Source: Amycolatopsis sp. NBC_01488 (GTDB taxonomy: Bacteria; Actinomycetota; Actinomycetes; Mycobacteriales; Pseudonocardiaceae). Taken from it: a stretch of 64,000 nucleotides of DNA. The stretch lies in the NCBI RefSeq assembly GCF_036227105.1, contig NZ_CP109434.1, positions 5,737,001 to 5,801,000 on the forward strand. The letters are read 5' to 3'. The position numbers were made by a program, and so were the translations under genes. The notes beneath the pieces were generated by a model. That model did not search any database, was not told the origin of the DNA, and saw nothing but the letters and a program-made list of their open reading frames with translations. Shown here piece by piece: positions 62,229 to 64,000 of this stretch (positions within the stretch are counted from its first letter, which is position 1; every line of letters starts with the position of its first letter).

Positions 62229-63620
62229 GTGACGACGGTGGAGACCGCGGCCGGCGCCCTGCGCGGGTCCGAACGCGACGGAGTCCGGACGTTCCTGGGC
62301 GTGCCCTACGCCGAACCGCCGGTGGGGGAGCTGCGGTTCCGCGCGCCCCGCCCGGCGCCGCCGTGGTCCGGCGTGCGCGACGCGACGAGGTGGGCGGCCC
62401 GGGCGCCGCAGCCGGAGCTGACCGGCCGCGGCTTCACCGGCGACGAGGACTGCCTCTACCTGAACGTGTACGCCCCGGCCACGCCCGGCTCGTACCCCGT
62501 GCTGGTCTGGATCCACGGCGGGGGCGGCGTGCTGGGCGCGCCGCACCAGTTCGACGCGTCGGCGTACGCCCGGCGAGGCGTCGTCGTGGTGGCCGTCGCC
62601 TACCGGCTCGGCGTGCTCGGCATGCTGCACCTGCCCGGCGTCGCCGACTCCAACCTGTCCCTGCGCGACCAGGTCGCCGCGCTGGAGTGGGTGCGGGACA
62701 ACGCCGCCGCGTTCGGCGGCGACCCGGGCCGCGTGACGCTGGCCGGGCAGTCCAACGGCGGCCGCACGGTCGGGACGCTGCTGGCCGTGCCCGCCACGCG
62801 TGGGCTCGTCCACCAGGCGATCGTGCAGAGCGGCACCGGCGTCGGCTCGGTCGTGCACACCCCGGCCGAGGGTTCGGCGATCGCTTCGGCGGTCCTTTCC
62901 GAACTGGACGCTGCCCCGAGTGACCTCGCCACCCTGCCGGTGAAGAAGATTCTTCAAGCGCAGCAACGGGTTTCGGCGGTCTCCGGGACCAAGGTGACTT
63001 ATCGCGTGGTCGTCGGCGACGAGCTGCTGCCGTCGCGCCCGCTGGACAGCGTCCGTGACGTGCCGCTGCTCATCGGGACTACGGCCGACGAGGAAGACCT
63101 GTTCAGCTGGCTGCAGTCGGGCGGCGCGAAGCTCCTCGGCGTCGGTTCGACGATGCTGGACGCGTCCGCGGTGGACAAAGCCGTCGCGGCCTACGCCGAG
63201 CTGCTGCCGGACTGGCCGGAGGACCAGGTTCGCAACCGGGCGCTGACCGCGGGGGACTGGTGGATCCCGGCGATCCGCTTCGCCGAGAGGCAGCCGGACG
63301 CCTGGATGTACCGGCTGGACTGGCGGATCGCCCCGCGCGGCACGGGCCTGGGTGCCCCGCACGGGCTCGACCTGCCGCTGGTGTTCGACGACATCCGCAA
63401 CAAGAACTGGCGGTTCCTCTTCGCCGGGCGGACGTTCCCGGCCGAGCGGCTGCAGTCGGTCGCGACGGAGATGATCGGCGCGTGGGTCCGCTTCATCGCG
63501 ACCGGCGACCCGGGCTGGCCGCGCTACACGACGGCCGACCGCGTCACGCGGATCTTCGACGACGTCTCCACGACCGTCTCGGATCCGGACCGCGCCCAGC
63601 GCCTCCTCTGGATGTCATGA
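62229..63620 (+). CDS. Type B carboxylesterase
   Basis: 463 residues. Start of the fold FLGVPYAEPPVGELRFRAP, oxyanion hole VWIHGGGGVLGAP, nucleophile Ser in TLAGQSNGGRTVG (GQSNG instead of the usual GESAG), acid Glu region TADEEDLF, and His in GAPHGLDLPLVFDD. No signal peptide, so probably cytoplasmic. GTG 62229 follows TAGGCT by six bases. Confidence 0.93.
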   Translation: MTTVETAAGALRGSERDGVRTFLGVPYAEPPVGELRFRAPRPAPPWSGVRDATRWAARAPQPELTGRGFTGDEDCLYLNVYAPATPGSYPVLVWIHGGGGVLGAPHQFDASAYARRGVVVVAVAYRLGVLGMLHLPGVADSNLSLRDQVAALEWVRDNAAAFGGDPGRVTLAGQSNGGRTVGTLLAVPATRGLVHQAIVQSGTGVGSVVHTPAEGSAIASAVLSELDAAPSDLATLPVKKILQAQQRVSAVSGTKVTYRVVVGDELLPSRPLDSVRDVPLLIGTTADEEDLFSWLQSGGAKLLGVGSTMLDASAVDKAVAAYAELLPDWPEDQVRNRALTAGDWWIPAIRFAERQPDAWMYRLDWRIAPRGTGLGAPHGLDLPLVFDDIRNKNWRFLFAGRTFPAERLQSVATEMIGAWVRFIATGDPGWPRYTTADRVTRIFDDVSTTVSDPDRAQRLLWMS

Positions 63621-63659
63621 GGGGCACCTTCATGGCTGTCAAAGCCATGAAGGTGCCCC
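63621..63659. terminator. 17-bp perfect hairpin after the carboxylesterase
   Basis: GGGGCACCTTCATGGCT (63621-63637), loop GTCAA, exact complement 63643-63659, directly behind the TGA at 63618-63620. It probably terminates both this gene and the convergent CBM35 gene (stop at 63674). Confidence 0.8.
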
Positions 63660-63673
63660 CTCGTGGACTTGGG

Positions 63674-64000
63674 CTAGACGGTGATCTTGTCGACGTTCGG
63701 GCCGCCGTTGGCGGTCGTCGCGGTCGCCTTGATCCGGTTCGCCCCGGCGGTCAGGGTCACCGGGATCGTGACCGTCTGCCAGGTGTCCCAGCTCCCCGTG
63801 CCGCCGAACGCCACCGCGGACGCCACCTTCGTGCCGTTCACCGTGATGTCCATCGGCCGGTTCACCGTGGTGCCGTTGGCGAACCGCAGGACGACGTTCG
63901 CCGGGCCCGCGGCCGCCGCGGGCACGGTCCACTCCACCGCGCTGCCGGTCGCGTTCGTGTAGTCCACGAACCCGGTGCCGGTGAACCCGGCGTGGTTCGA
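63674..64000 (-). CDS. C-terminal CBM35/CBM6-type carbohydrate-binding module (partial)
   Basis: 109 residues of the end of a protein that continues beyond the right edge. The module shows AGFTGTGFVDYTNATGSAVE, WTVPAAAAG, LRFANGTTVNRPMDITVNG, SWDTWQTVTIPVTLTAG and a GGPNVDKITV end, the CBM35 beta-sandwich pattern. Such modules sit at the end of secreted glycoside hydrolases or polysaccharide lyases. The catalytic part is outside the window. Confidence 0.88.
   Translation of the reverse strand, partial: SNHAGFTGTGFVDYTNATGSAVEWTVPAAAAGPANVVLRFANGTTVNRPMDITVNGTKVASAVAFGGTGSWDTWQTVTIPVTLTAGANRIKATATTANGGPNVDKITV

Overview
The window is high-GC actinomycete chromosome, most likely Amycolatopsis or another Pseudonocardiaceae member (inferred from GC, codon use, many GTG starts and leaderless promoters, and gene content). 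The housekeeping backbone follows the order seen in Mycobacterium tuberculosis Rv1626-Rv1633 and in Streptomyces: pdtaR-type antiterminator, polA, rpsA, coaE, uvrB, with a branched-chain amino acid (liv) ABC operon beside pdtaR.

Region 1 (1-9.8 kb) looks like the right end of an old genomic island abutting a tRNA gene. It holds the end of a PUFA/glycolipid-type polyketide synthase locus (AT-ACP end, then a 1706-residue SDR-like/KS/CLF/KR/DH protein), an alpha/beta hydrolase, an IS630-family insertion with intact ends that splits a small ORF, a decayed tyrosine integrase, and a tRNA (CAA anticodon) whose 3' end faces the island.

Region 2 (9.9-18.8 kb) has pdtaR, a DUF4352 lipoprotein, livFGMH-livJ with a strong hairpin between the binding-protein and permease genes, a hydrolase, and a LysR regulator with a PaaI-type thioesterase. 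Region 3 (18.8-42.8 kb) is the DNA/RNA core: polA, a trypsin-fold pseudoprotease, a TetR/YhgE/degenerate-ATPase efflux operon with a perfect 26-bp operator, two paralogous GNATs and a methyltransferase, rpsA, TetR, OsmC, coaE-GrpB, an orphaned response regulator with a truncated kinase, a GT39-type membrane glycosyltransferase, DUF402, a DUF5685 protein with a cysteine-rich tail, a carboxymuconolactone decarboxylase-like protein, a 4 x 64 bp tandem repeat, and uvrB behind a PafBC-type DNA-damage promoter.

Region 4 (42.8-64 kb) is more accessory. It contains VapBC, a glyoxalase, an S37 peptidase, an SRPBCC protein, an enoyl-CoA hydratase, an unusual secreted-hydrolase/ABC-ATPase fusion with its permease, a Mn riboswitch with TerC, an S9 peptidase, an Xre/RES toxin-antitoxin pair, an orphan promoter plus hairpin followed by an eleven-copy array phased at 21 bp, LacI, a back-to-back AraC/NUDIX pair, an MmpS-like protein, a FetB-like permease, a histidine phosphatase, a Na+/H+ antiporter with a UBP zinc finger, a carboxylesterase and the end of a CBM35-bearing secreted protein.

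Most novel-looking items: the 21-bp-phased array with its own promoter (55.38-55.76 kb), the hydrolase-ABC fusion (47.8-50.6 kb), the pseudoprotease/pseudo-NTPase (21.9-23.5 kb), the Cys-rich DUF5685 protein, and the Walker-A-less ATPase of the YhgE operon.
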